64,000 bases of DNA from GCA-2687025 sp964473525 (GCA_964473525.1 CAYYPK010000006.1:124001-188000), one strand, 5' to 3'; counted from the first letter of the stretch, positions 17,044 through 26,067 are shown. Numbers and translations: made by a program. Notes: generated by a model not told the origin, from the letters alone.

Positions 17044-19731
17044 GTGATTCGACGCGTGGCATCCGTAGCATGCGCAGTGTGTGCCCTCCTTCTCCTGGGC
17101 GGCGCGCACCACGAGCGTGAGGTCGCGTGGGAGCGGACAGACGGGCCTGAGGGTGGCTACGCCGACGGGCTCATGGCCATGCCCGACGGCGTTGTCTTCG
17201 CCGGGGTGGCCGCAGGCGGAGTCTACAGGCGCGACCCCTCGACGAGGCGGTGGAGCGCCGTCGGCCTGGCCGGCGACTACGTGTACTTCCTCGCCCACTC
17301 CGACGGTTCGATTTACGCCGCTGGCGAGGCGAACGGACTCATGCGGTCGGACGACGGAGGCCATACCTGGCTTCCCACCTCGATGAGGAACGGAAGCATC
17401 AGCGTCGATGGTGACCGCGTGTACGTCGCTTCTTCGCGGCTGGACAGGTCGTACGACCGAGGCGGGACGAGCGAATCTCTCCACGACCGCATGCCTATAG
17501 GTCGCGTCGTGTCAGCGGTAGGCGCGCGCGGCGACACGGTGTTTGTCGCAACGCGGGATGGCGCCTCCCGTTCCCTCGATGGCGGCGACACGTGGCAGGA
17601 AACCACACTGGTAGCCCGGTCCGTTCGCAGTTGGGCGTTCACGAATGGCGCCGTGTATGCCCACGGGCTCGATCGTCTGCACCGTTCCCCCGACAACGGA
17701 GCCACATGGGAGGAGATGCCGGTCTCTGGATACTCGGCGTATGGAGACCACACCCTGTGGGCGCGCGGCGACACGGTCTATGTCGCGGCCTGGGACGGGA
17801 TCCAGGGTACGGCAGGGGACGGCGTCTTCGTCTCGAACGACGATGGCGACTCATGGACGCGGCTGACGCTCAACGGGCTTGGTCGTCTATCGGTGCGAGC
17901 GGTCGCACGGGTCGATGGAGCCGTCTTTGCCTCATCTCTTGGCGACGGGGTCTATCGGCTGGACGACGGGGCCTCCTCGTGGACGCTGGACCGTGAAGGG
18001 ATGACCGCTGCGGGGACGCGTGATCTGGCGACGCTCGGGTCGATGCTGTTTGCCGCTACCGACACCGACCCCGCCGTGCGCACGAGAGACCGGGGCGACA
18101 CGTGGGAAGTGGCTACGACGGGAATGACGGAGGGAGCCGGTGGAGACGAGATCATCAGCGCGGAAGGAGCTCTGTACGTTACCGCCGACCCAGAAGCCTA
18201 CCGGTCACTTGACGCGGGGAAGACATGGCAGCCGTTGGGGATTCAGGATCCGCAGGGCCTCGCTTCCGGCGGCGGGTGGCTGTATGCGTTCGTGAACCGG
18301 GGAGTCCATCGCTCCGCGGACGGCGGCGACACGTGGACCTTCCGGGGGCTCACGTTTGATCCCCGCCACACTGCGGCAACTGGCGACTTCGTCCTCGCAT
18401 CCGTGAATGCGTTTCAGTTCTACTCGTCGGGCGATGCCGGAGACACGTGGACGGAAACACGCATGTCCGGCGCCTCGGTCGCTCCGACGGCCGCCGCGAA
18501 CGGTGTCATGTACATCGGTGGGTGGAGCGACTGGCGGAGATCCACCGATGGCGGAGACACATGGGACACCATCAGGGGCCCGGGCACGAGCGGAACCCGT
18601 GACATATTCATCGCGGGCGACGCCGTCTACGCGACCACCCGTTCAGGAGTCGTATACCGTTCGTTCGATCGGGGCGACACGTGGGACCACTTCAGCGCGT
18701 TGCCGGGAGGTCGATACATCGCCACGAGCGTCGCGGTTGGCGGAGACACTGTGTACGTGGGGACGTTCGGCAGCGGCGTGTTCCGAGCAGCTCTCCCTCC
18801 GCGCCGGTTCCACACAACGACCACACTCGCCCCCGGGCTGACGCTGATTGGGCCTACACATGAAGCCAAGCGCATCTTCGTCGGCAGGAACAGAGAGATA
18901 CTGATCGGGGAAGCGGGCCTCCACGCCGCAGACCTCATCCAGGCTGGCGCCACGCTCTGCGTGCGCATGCGCGACGGGGACTTCGACACCGTCGTCGGCA
19001 GAGATCGCGCGGTGCTCTTCGGCGCTGACTTCCGCATCCTCCCCGGCGAAGCCTACATCGTGAACCTGCCAGAGACCACCGTGTGGGAGGTCCAAGGGAC
19101 GGCGTTCGCCGCGGCCGACTCGACAGCGCCAACCGCCGTGTGGGCTTTCGGGGTCGCGGGCTGCGTGTCAGACGTGCCAGCGCTACCCGCCGGATCCCGT
19201 GTCGTGGCGTCGAGCCCGCGCGCCGGATGGTCACGGGATCTGCCAATAGCTCCCGACGGCTCCTTCTCCGGCGCGGTGGTGTCCATGGCCCGTGTAGGCA
19301 TTGTCGACGTAGGTGACAGACTCGAGCTGGAGATCGTCGGCCCCGACGGCGTCTCGCTCGTCCAGGCCGCATCCCAGACTGTCGTCAGCGATTCACTAGG
19401 CGAGGCGTTCCTTAGCGCGGAGATGACTGCGCGTATCGAGTCGGGCCGTCTCCTGCCGATGTACCCGAATCCGGCGAACCCAGAGGTATGGATCCCGTTT
19501 CAGCTTGCCGAGGCGTCCGATGTCCAGTTCTGCGTGTACGACGCCGCCGGCAGAGCCGTGCGACATCTGGCGCTCGGTATGCAGCCTCCCGGCTACTACG
19601 TTGGCCGCGCGGCTGCCGCACACTGGGATGGGCGGAACGAGTCTGGGGAGCGCGCTTCGAGCGGCGTGTACTTCGTCGAATTCCGCGCTGGCCACGTTCG
19701 AGCCATGAGACGAATTGCGCTGGGCCGATAG
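17044..19731 (+). CDS. Large secreted Asp-box propeller protein with diverged sorting domain
   Basis: GTG 17044 has GGAGG 5 nt upstream and opens a signal peptide (MIRRVASVACAVCALLLLGG), giving 895 residues. About a dozen Asp-boxes (SDDGGHTW, SLDGGDTW, SPDNGATW, SADGGDTW, STDGGDTW) suggest two propellers over residues 30-590. Residues 600-700 form a separate beta domain. The tail is a sorting module in which the key motif has drifted to YPNPANPEVWIPF, with WDGRN and SGVYFVEF still present. It is a relative of the genes at 1 and 1423. A possible -10 (TATAGT) is at 16995. Confidence 0.9.
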   Translation: MIRRVASVACAVCALLLLGGAHHEREVAWERTDGPEGGYADGLMAMPDGVVFAGVAAGGVYRRDPSTRRWSAVGLAGDYVYFLAHSDGSIYAAGEANGLMRSDDGGHTWLPTSMRNGSISVDGDRVYVASSRLDRSYDRGGTSESLHDRMPIGRVVSAVGARGDTVFVATRDGASRSLDGGDTWQETTLVARSVRSWAFTNGAVYAHGLDRLHRSPDNGATWEEMPVSGYSAYGDHTLWARGDTVYVAAWDGIQGTAGDGVFVSNDDGDSWTRLTLNGLGRLSVRAVARVDGAVFASSLGDGVYRLDDGASSWTLDREGMTAAGTRDLATLGSMLFAATDTDPAVRTRDRGDTWEVATTGMTEGAGGDEIISAEGALYVTADPEAYRSLDAGKTWQPLGIQDPQGLASGGGWLYAFVNRGVHRSADGGDTWTFRGLTFDPRHTAATGDFVLASVNAFQFYSSGDAGDTWTETRMSGASVAPTAAANGVMYIGGWSDWRRSTDGGDTWDTIRGPGTSGTRDIFIAGDAVYATTRSGVVYRSFDRGDTWDHFSALPGGRYIATSVAVGGDTVYVGTFGSGVFRAALPPRRFHTTTTLAPGLTLIGPTHEAKRIFVGRNREILIGEAGLHAADLIQAGATLCVRMRDGDFDTVVGRDRAVLFGADFRILPGEAYIVNLPETTVWEVQGTAFAAADSTAPTAVWAFGVAGCVSDVPALPAGSRVVASSPRAGWSRDLPIAPDGSFSGAVVSMARVGIVDVGDRLELEIVGPDGVSLVQAASQTVVSDSLGEAFLSAEMTARIESGRLLPMYPNPANPEVWIPFQLAEASDVQFCVYDAAGRAVRHLALGMQPPGYYVGRAAAAHWDGRNESGERASSGVYFVEFRAGHVRAMRRIALGR

Positions 19732-19810
19732 CGCACGAAGTCGCACCCCACGGTGGACGCGTGCGATCTCAAGAGGGGCTACGCGCGCCGCCCTACCTGT
19801 AGAACCACAT

Positions 19811-20006
19811 GTTCGAGGACGACGTCTGCACACCCGAGAACGACCCCGCCCGCGCCTGTCAGCCGCAGATCTTACCTGCCTGGGTCGCCGACGACGGGCG
19901 GTCGTTGTGCATGGTTCACACGGACTTCCGCCCTCCCACCGACGAGCGGACGTTCTACAGCTTCAACTGCCAGCGGGTGGAGATTCTGACAGGTCGACAC
20001 CGCTGA
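19811..20006 (+). pseudogene. Duplicated 3' fragment of the DUF4185-like gene
   Basis: About 180 bases match the end of the gene at 15673 (16603-16784) almost base for base, encoding QPQILPAWVADDGRS and then FRPPTDERTFYSFNCQRVE. The 5' two-thirds of the gene is absent, the sequence before it is unrelated, and the ending has been altered to GRHR. A 65-codon frame with an ATG at 19809 exists, but it is best read as a relic, not a gene. Confidence 0.8.
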
Positions 20007-20179
20007 GAGAACATCACGCACATCAAGTCAGCACGCTCGTGGGAGCCAGCCTGTAGAGATCTGCACGGCCTCCGGGACGTCGATCCGCGTCCTACGCTCT
20101 GCCGCGCGAACGCACCTGCCGCTTCCACAGCAGATGCTCTGTATCGCGCGAAACGCCGGCACAGGCAAGCGACTACGCA

Positions 20180-20223
20180 AGTTACCACAGAAAGTACAAC
20201 TTATGCTGGACCGGAGTTACCAC
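20180..20223 (+). promoter_or_regulatory. Two direct AGTTACCAC repeats, candidate antitoxin operator
   Basis: AGTTACCAC occurs at 20180-20188 and again at 20215-20223, 35 bp apart. They flank and overlap the predicted promoter of the toxin-antitoxin genes, the place where an AbrB/MazE-type antitoxin would bind for autorepression. Confidence 0.5.
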
Positions 20224-20235
20224 GTAGGTTATACT
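20207..20235 (+). promoter_or_regulatory. Sigma-70-like promoter of the toxin-antitoxin operon
   Basis: TGGACC (-35, 4 of 6 consensus) and TATACT (-10, 20230-20235) are separated by 17 nt and lie 55 nt before the antitoxin ATG. Confidence 0.55.
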
Positions 20236-20290
20236 AGACCCAGCCAATAGGCTTTCGCCGCAAGGGCGACACTGCAGAAAGGCACTGACC

Positions 20291-20521
20291 ATGGCACGAA
20301 AGGAGCTCCAGCTCCGATCGGTTGGGAACTCCGTCGGGGCAATCTTCCCCAAGGCAGTACTCGATCGTCTCAACGTGGATCGTGGGGATAGGCTCCACGT
20401 CGTTGAGACGGAGGACGGCATCCTGCTGACGCCGTACGACCCGGACTTCGCGGAAGCGATGGACGCGTTGGAGATCGGTATGAAGCAGTATCGGAACGCC
20501 CTCCGGGAGCTGGCTAAATGA
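20291..20521 (+). CDS. AbrB/MazE/SpoVT-type antitoxin
   Basis: This 76-residue protein has the swapped-hairpin DNA-binding pattern (LRSVGNSVGAIFPKAVLDRLNVDRGDRL...) at residues 8-40, then a short acidic helical tail (residues 50-76) expected to cap the toxin. AAAGG lies before the ATG. It is 18 nt upstream of a Doc-like toxin, the usual order for this module. It probably represses its own promoter through the AGTTACCAC repeats; that is inference. Confidence 0.88.
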   Translation: MARKELQLRSVGNSVGAIFPKAVLDRLNVDRGDRLHVVETEDGILLTPYDPDFAEAMDALEIGMKQYRNALRELAK

Positions 20522-20539
20522 CCAGCGAAGGAACGCAGG

Positions 20540-20932
20540 ATGGGAATCAGATGGATAACTAGAACCAAGGTAGAGGCGGTTCACTCCCGCGTCCTCGAGG
20601 CGGAAGGTGGTGGGCGCGGACTCCGAGACGAGAATGCTTTGGAGTCCGCCTTGGCGAGGCCGCAACACAGGCACGCGTACGACGAGACCGCAGACCTGTA
20701 TCAGTTGGCGGCGACACTAGGAGTCGGAATCGCACGCAACCAAGCGTATGTCGACGGCAACAAGCGCACGGCGCTCATGGCGATGTTCGTCTTCCTGTAT
20801 CAGAACGGGTTGCACCTCGTTGCTGATGAAGCGGACGCTGTGCGCGCGTTGCGCGCGTCCGATTCCGGGTGCGCAACGGAGGAAGACCTAGCGCAATGGC
20901 TAGCTGCGAAATGCAAGCCGCTCGCACGGTAG
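20540..20932 (+). CDS. Doc/Fic-family death-on-curing toxin with altered active-site motif
   Basis: This 130-residue protein has the length and layout of Doc toxins. The Fic loop reads NQAYVDGNKRTA (residues 67-78). The DGNKR part, which binds the nucleotide phosphates, is intact, but the usual His of N-H-x-F is Gln68. In Doc, which phosphorylates EF-Tu, that His is needed for activity, so this copy may be inactive or use another chemistry. The antitoxin gene precedes it and a GIY-YIG-like gene follows after 3 nt. Confidence 0.88.
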   Translation: MGIRWITRTKVEAVHSRVLEAEGGGRGLRDENALESALARPQHRHAYDETADLYQLAATLGVGIARNQAYVDGNKRTALMAMFVFLYQNGLHLVADEADAVRALRASDSGCATEEDLAQWLAAKCKPLAR

Positions 20933-20935
20933 AAG

Positions 20936-21244
20936 ATGAAAGGAAGTGCAAGGGCAGGGAAGCGACTGAATAACCGCAAGACCGGAACCCATGACAACCT
21001 GGACAAGGTACCCGAACAGTCGGGCGCGTACCTCATTCGGCGGAGAAGCGGAGTCGCCAAGTATGCCGGGGAGGCCGGGGCTGGTCGACTCCAAGAGCGT
21101 CTGAAGGAACACAAGCAGTCGGGGCTACTGGCTCCAGGCGACACGTTCCAGTACTGCACCACAAGCAGCAAACGGGACGCCAAGCGCTTGGAGCGCAAGT
21201 ACCGCGGCGTCTACAAGCCGACGGACAACATCCGTAACGACTGA
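20936..21244 (+). CDS. Small GIY-YIG-like protein linked to the toxin-antitoxin pair
   Basis: This 102-residue protein begins 3 nt after the toxin stop. Residues 30-60 resemble a GIY-YIG nuclease core: GAYLI at 30-34 (GIY strand), KYAGEAG at 42-48 (YIG strand plus following Glu), then RLQERLKEH at 51-59, where Arg55 matches the family's catalytic Arg. The C-terminus is short and lysine/arginine rich. The family's late metal-binding Glu may be E70s-80s but is not clear. It could be a nuclease or a DNA/RNA-binding derivative; its operon position argues for a role with the toxin-antitoxin genes. Confidence 0.65.
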   Translation: MKGSARAGKRLNNRKTGTHDNLDKVPEQSGAYLIRRRSGVAKYAGEAGAGRLQERLKEHKQSGLLAPGDTFQYCTTSSKRDAKRLERKYRGVYKPTDNIRND

Positions 21245-21256
21245 CCGGGCCGGGTA

Positions 21257-21347
21257 AGTCACTCCAGTCGTGCGCATCGTATGCGCGATGGCTGTCGTGC
21301 GCCGGTTATACAGTCAGGCAGCAACGGCTGACTGGCCTGGAGTAACT
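21257..21347. repeat. 91-bp structured element with terminal inverted repeats and two inner hairpins
   Basis: The outer arms AGTCACTCCAG (21257-21267) and CTGGAGTAACT (21337-21347) pair at 10 of 11 positions. Inside are a perfect 6-bp hairpin with a 3-nt loop (GCGCAT...ATGCGC, 21272-21286) and a perfect 7-bp hairpin (CAGTCAG...CTGACTG, 21311-21334). Together they form a three-way junction. It begins 13 nt after the GIY-YIG-like gene. It could be a small RNA, a complex terminator or a miniature mobile element. Confidence 0.5.
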
Positions 21348-21762
21348 CATACAGCCGCCGGTGTGTCGTACTCACCGCGCCTGTATATCCCAGTCATGCG
21401 GTCCACGCGCGCTCCGCCAGCCCTGATACCCCGCTAGGGCGGGACGAACCACCTTGCCGGACTTCGGCTGTGTACGACGGCAGTGGTCGTGCCTTCCTGA
21501 CGTACGAATAGCGCTCGACATCTGGCGAACCTGCTTCTGGCTTACGGCACATGCACGACACGGATGCGACACCCGCGATCACGGTCGGTTGTCCGAGGCC
21601 CGAATAGCATGTGCCGTGAGATCAAGGGCGACCATCGCGAAGGCCTTGGGGGAGAGCCAGTTGGTCGCCGGGGTTCACTCCTCGCCTCAGTGGGCGTCAC
21701 TGGTCGGACTGGCCTCTTGCTTGATGACCCTAGTCCGCGCGTAGTATTCTTGTGCAACGCGA
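21348..21762. other. Intergenic region, nothing recognised
   Basis: These 415 bases lie between the structured element and the sigma-54 activator gene. No frame looks coding, no tRNA is visible, and no -24/-12 promoter with correct GG-N10-GC spacing was found near the activator. Confidence 0.5.
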
Positions 21763-23376
21763 GTGCGGGCGTCTCCGCCTCCTTGCCAGACGGGAAATAC
21801 CGTGGCCGGTCCAGCCGACCAGACAGCATCGAAGCCGCGGAAGCCTGCCGTGGTCGCGACCTCGAGCTCGATCTCAGAGACCGAGTGGAACACGCTTCTC
21901 GAAATCAGCCAACGCGTGAATTCGTCGCTGGATCTTGAGGTCGTGCTTGGCCAGACGCTCGAAATGGTCGCCGTCATCGTCCAGTCGGACGCCAGCTCCA
22001 TCTGGCTGGTGGACGAACCCAAGGACGAACTCTACTGCGCCTCCGCCACCGGCGACAAAGCCGACGACATCCTTCACTATCGGCTCCCGTCAGACCAGGG
22101 CATCGTCGGGTGGACCGTACAGAACGACCACTTCTACATCACGAACGAGGCCTCGGACGACGAGCATCACGCCGTGGACATCGCCGAGCGCGTCGGGTAC
22201 GAATGCACGACGCTGCTGTGTGTTCCGATGCACTCACGGGGCCGCGTCATAGGCTGCATTGAGGTCATCAACAAGCACGCGAAAGCTCCCTTCGCCGACA
22301 AGGATCTGCTACAGATATCCATCTTCGCGAACCTCGTCGGACACGCCATCGAAAACGCGAACGCGTTCCTGCAAGTGCAGCAGGAGAACGTCCACCTGCG
22401 CCGTGAGTTGGGCGACCGCCGCATCGAGCCCGGCCGGGTCATCGCGAACGCTCCCGAGATGCAGCAGGTGATGGAGATGGTCGAGCGCATCGCGCCGACG
22501 GACTCGACGGTGCTGATACGGGGAGAGAGCGGCACGGGCAAGGAAGTCGCCGCGCAGTCCATCCACAGCCTGAGCCACCGCGCGCGCGGGCCATTCGTGG
22601 CAATCAACTGCGGCGGCATCCCGGAGAACCTGCTAGAGAGCGAGCTGTTCGGGCACGAGAAGGGCGCGTACACCGGCGCCACGTCGCGCCGTATCGGGCG
22701 CTTCGAGCTGGCGAAGGGCGGCACGCTCTTCCTGGACGAGATCGGCGATATGCCACCGCCGTTGCAGGTGAAGCTGCTCCGCGTCCTCCAGTCGCGCCGC
22801 TTCGAGCGTCTGGGTGGCAACGACATGCTCGAGGCGGACGTGCGCATCGTCGCCGCCACGAACCAGGATCTGGAGGAACTCGTGCGCGAGGGTGGGTTCC
22901 GGGAAGACCTGTACTACCGCCTGAACGTCATCGCCCTCTTCCTGCCGCCGCTACGCGACCGGCAGGACGACATTCTGCCGCTGGCATCGTATTTCCTCCG
23001 AGAAGTAGGCGCCCGTATTCACCGGCCCGCGAAGGCGTTCCACCCCGACGCGGAAGCGCTGCTATGTGGGCACAGTTGGCCGGGCAACATCCGCGAGTTG
23101 GAGAACGCCGTCGAGCACGCCGTCGTTCTCGCCCGCACGGCCGAGGTGCAGGTCACGGACCTGCCTTTCAACGTGCAGGCGAATCGAAACTCCATCCGTG
23201 AAACGCGAGACGTCCCAGCGTCCCTGGACGAGGCGCAGCGCCAGTTCCGGCAGGAACACATCCGCGCCGCGCTCAACAAGGCCGGGGGCAACCGCACCCG
23301 CGCCTCCGAGGCGCTCGGAATCCAGCGCACCTACCTGTCCCGACTCATCAAAGAGCTCGACATCGACGACGCCTGA
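21763..23376 (+). CDS. Sigma-54-dependent activator with GAF sensor domain
   Basis: This protein has up to 537 residues. Residues about 42-205 form a GAF domain (SDASSIWLVDE, VGYECTTLLCVPM, GCIEVINK). The AAA+ domain has Walker A GESGTGKE (254-261), the sigma-54 contact loop GAYTGA (301-306), Walker B GGTLFLDEIG and the R-finger region FREDLYYRLNV. A Fis-type helix-turn-helix ends it (NRTRASEALGIQRTYLSRLI). It should activate RNA polymerase-sigma-54 promoters in response to a small ligand. The start is uncertain: GTG 21763, 21802 and 21850 all have weak ribosome sites. It converges on lon. Confidence 0.92.
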   Translation: MRASPPPCQTGNTVAGPADQTASKPRKPAVVATSSSISETEWNTLLEISQRVNSSLDLEVVLGQTLEMVAVIVQSDASSIWLVDEPKDELYCASATGDKADDILHYRLPSDQGIVGWTVQNDHFYITNEASDDEHHAVDIAERVGYECTTLLCVPMHSRGRVIGCIEVINKHAKAPFADKDLLQISIFANLVGHAIENANAFLQVQQENVHLRRELGDRRIEPGRVIANAPEMQQVMEMVERIAPTDSTVLIRGESGTGKEVAAQSIHSLSHRARGPFVAINCGGIPENLLESELFGHEKGAYTGATSRRIGRFELAKGGTLFLDEIGDMPPPLQVKLLRVLQSRRFERLGGNDMLEADVRIVAATNQDLEELVREGGFREDLYYRLNVIALFLPPLRDRQDDILPLASYFLREVGARIHRPAKAFHPDAEALLCGHSWPGNIRELENAVEHAVVLARTAEVQVTDLPFNVQANRNSIRETRDVPASLDEAQRQFRQEHIRAALNKAGGNRTRASEALGIQRTYLSRLIKELDIDDA

Positions 23377-23480
23377 CTCCGACCGCGTACGCAGACCATG
23401 CGCTGGTCGTGCCGCGCGTCGTCAGCTCCGGCGTGTGCGGCGGGAGAGACCGTGTTGGGTCGGCGGACATGCGGGTGCAC

Positions 23481-23512
23481 GACGAAGGGCGAGGCTGCCC
23501 TCGCCCTTCGTC
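23481..23512. terminator. Bidirectional hairpin terminator
   Basis: A perfect 13-bp stem (GACGAAGGGCGAG / CTCGCCCTTCGTC) with the 6-nt loop GCTGCC lies between the convergent activator and lon genes. The T-run is short (GTGTTT), so it may work with Rho or in both directions. Confidence 0.8.
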
Positions 23513-23541
23513 AGAGTGTTTCGATGCATCGCGCGGACGGT

Positions 23542-26067
23542 CTAGCGGAGGCCAGAAGGCGGCGTCTGCGCCGTCGGGATCGCTGGCATATCCGCGTGAG
23601 GCGGCAGCGCCGACTCGTCGGCTGGCTCCGCGGGCAACACGGCGCGTCGGACGACCTCGTTGACATGCTCGACCGGGCGGATCGTCATCTTCTTCCGCAC
23701 GTCGGTGGGGATGTCCACGAGATCCTTCTGGTTGTCCTTGGGGATGAGTATCTCGTCGATGCCGAGGCGGTGAGCCGCGAGCAGCTTCTCCTTGAGACCG
23801 CCGATGGGCAGCACGTTGCCGTGCAATGTGATCTCGCCCGTCATCGCGATGTCCTTGCGGACGCGGCGGCCGCTGAGCGCGGAGAGCATCGCCGTCGCCA
23901 GCGTGATGCCAGCGGACGGGCCGTCCTTAGGCACCGCGCCTTCAGGCACGTGGATGTGGATGTCCCACTTCTGGAAGTCCACCTCGTTCAGCCCGTGTTC
24001 GGCGGCTGCGGATCGCAGGTAGCTGAGCGCCGTCGTCGCGGATTCGCGCATTACGTCGCCCAGTTGCCCAGTCAGCGTGAGACGACCTTCCTCCGCGGCG
24101 GTCGTCGCCATCTTGGTGGCTTCGATGGTGATGACGTCGCCGCCGACGGAGGTGTAGACGAGACCGTGCGTCACGCCGACGCGGTCCTTCTTCTCCGTCT
24201 TCGACTGCAGGAAGCGTGGCGGCCCGAGGTACTTCTCGAGGTTCCGGGCGGTGACAGACGTGGGCTTCGTCGCTTCCTCCTGGCCGTCCTCCGGCTTGTC
24301 CGCTGCCTTGCCGTCCTCTGAGACGATGGCCTTCGCTACCTTGCGGCAGATCTTCGTCACCTCGCGCTCGAGGTTCCGCACACCCGCCTCGCGCGTGTAG
24401 AACTCGACGATGTACCGCAGCGCCCCGTCGGTGATCCGCAACTGCGCCTTCGTCAGCCCATGCGCCTCCAACTGCCTCGGCACGAGGAAGTGCCTGGCGA
24501 TCTTCATCTTCTCGAGTTCCGTGTACCCCGGAAGCTCAATCACTTCCATGCGGTCGCGCAAAGGGTCGGGAATCGCGGGCAGCACGTTCGCGGTCGTAAT
24601 GAACATGACGTCCGAAAGGTCGAAGGCGACGTCGAGGTAGTGATCGCGGAACGTGGAATTCTGCTCCGGGTCCAGCACTTCGAGCAGCGCGGACGACGGG
24701 TCTCCCCGGAAGTCCATGCTCATCTTGTCGACTTCGTCCAACAGGAAGAGCGGGTTCTTCGTTCCCGCGTCGCGCATCCCCTGCAGGACGCGCCCGGGTA
24801 TGGAGCCTATGTACGTGCGGCGGTGTCCGCGTATCTCCGCTTCGTCCCGCACGCCGCCCAGCGACATGCGCACGAATTCGCGGCCTGTGGCGCGGGCGAT
24901 GGACCGCCCGAGGGATGTCTTCCCAACGCCGGGAGGCCCGACAAAGCACAGAATGGGACCGCGTATCTTCTCGACGAGCTTCATCACGGCGAGGTATTCG
25001 ACGATGCGTTCCTTGACCTTCTTGAGGCCGTAGTGGTCCTCGTCGAGCATCTTCATCGCGCCCGCGATGTCGATATCCGCCTCGGTCTGCTTGTCCCAGG
25101 GAAGCGAGAGCATCCAGTCGATATAGCTGCGGATAACGCCTGACTCGGCGGACATGGGCGGCATCTGGTCGAGGCGGTCCACTTCCTTGAGGGACTTCTC
25201 TTCGCCCTCCTCGGTCATGTTCGCCTCTTTGATACGCTCGCGGAGTTCTTCGGTGTCGTTCCCGTCGACGCCGCGTCCCAGCTCCTTCTGGATCGCCTTG
25301 AGCTTCTCCGTCAGGTAGTACTCGCGCTGGGTCTTCTCGACCTGCTTCTTTACCTGCCTGGTCAGCCTCTCCTCGATGTCGATGATCTCGAGGAGGTCGC
25401 CGACCATCTCGAGGACCATCTCGATCCTGTCCTTCGCGTCGAGCGTGTGCAGCACCTTCTGGAGCTGCTCGTAGGACAGGTTGAGGTTGTTGGGCTCCTT
25501 CTGACCGCAATAAAACGCTACGAGGTCCGCCAACTGGCCGGGGTGCGCCTCGTTGCTGATAAGCGACTCGTCCTCGTGGCTCGGGCTGCGGCTAGTCTTC
25601 TCGTTGTAGTCCTCGAACGCCCGCAGTAGGTTCGTGCTGAGGACATCCATGTCGCCCTTGTCGTCGGGGCCGACCGGGCCGTTCTCGATGGTGCGCACCC
25701 GCGCGACGAACATCTCGTCCTCTTCGTTCACGTCCAGCACGATGGCGCGCGCGTACGCCTCGACGATGATCTTGATCTCGCCCTTAGGCGTCTCGAGATT
25801 CTCCAGGATCGACGCCGCCGCGCCTACTTCGTAAAAGTCGCCTTCGCCGGGCTGACTGTTCCCGGTCTTCTGGGTCAGCAGCAGGACATCACCGTCGCCG
25901 CTGAGCGCGTGTCGAACGGCGTTGATGCTGCGAGGTCGCGCCGCCCAGAGCGGCGGCTTCGAGGGCATGCCCAAGGGCAAGATCACGCGCTCTTCTTTCA
26001 GCGCGATGATGGGTAGGTGGCGAATGGTCTCTAGATAACCACTGGGATTGCGTCGCTTACGCCTCAT
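23542..26067 (-). CDS. lon: ATP-dependent protease Lon (LonA type)
   Basis: This 841-residue protein has an N-terminal substrate domain (LPIIALKEERVILPLGMP), a coiled-coil region with the Lon motif EYYLTEKLKAIQKELG, AAA+ Walker A GPPGVGKT (377-384), IRGHRRTYIGSIPGR, Walker B NPLFLLDEVDK, and the protease domain with PKDGPSAG (Ser718) and GGLKEKLLAAHR (Lys761), the Ser-Lys dyad. Length is normal for LonA; an acidic insert of about 25 residues rich in Lys, Glu and Asp (around 570-595) lies between the AAA and protease parts. It degrades damaged and regulatory proteins in the cytosol. The upstream region lacks a strong ribosome site. Confidence 0.97.
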   Translation of the reverse strand: MRRKRRNPSGYLETIRHLPIIALKEERVILPLGMPSKPPLWAARPRSINAVRHALSGDGDVLLLTQKTGNSQPGEGDFYEVGAAASILENLETPKGEIKIIVEAYARAIVLDVNEEDEMFVARVRTIENGPVGPDDKGDMDVLSTNLLRAFEDYNEKTSRSPSHEDESLISNEAHPGQLADLVAFYCGQKEPNNLNLSYEQLQKVLHTLDAKDRIEMVLEMVGDLLEIIDIEERLTRQVKKQVEKTQREYYLTEKLKAIQKELGRGVDGNDTEELRERIKEANMTEEGEEKSLKEVDRLDQMPPMSAESGVIRSYIDWMLSLPWDKQTEADIDIAGAMKMLDEDHYGLKKVKERIVEYLAVMKLVEKIRGPILCFVGPPGVGKTSLGRSIARATGREFVRMSLGGVRDEAEIRGHRRTYIGSIPGRVLQGMRDAGTKNPLFLLDEVDKMSMDFRGDPSSALLEVLDPEQNSTFRDHYLDVAFDLSDVMFITTANVLPAIPDPLRDRMEVIELPGYTELEKMKIARHFLVPRQLEAHGLTKAQLRITDGALRYIVEFYTREAGVRNLEREVTKICRKVAKAIVSEDGKAADKPEDGQEEATKPTSVTARNLEKYLGPPRFLQSKTEKKDRVGVTHGLVYTSVGGDVITIEATKMATTAAEEGRLTLTGQLGDVMRESATTALSYLRSAAAEHGLNEVDFQKWDIHIHVPEGAVPKDGPSAGITLATAMLSALSGRRVRKDIAMTGEITLHGNVLPIGGLKEKLLAAHRLGIDEILIPKDNQKDLVDIPTDVRKKMTIRPVEHVNEVVRRAVLPAEPADESALPPHADMPAIPTAQTPPSGLR

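Noticed and set aside
21700..21762. Sigma-54 -24/-12 promoter before the activator gene
   Set aside because: The only TGGC...TTGC candidate has 6 and not 10 nt between GG and GC.
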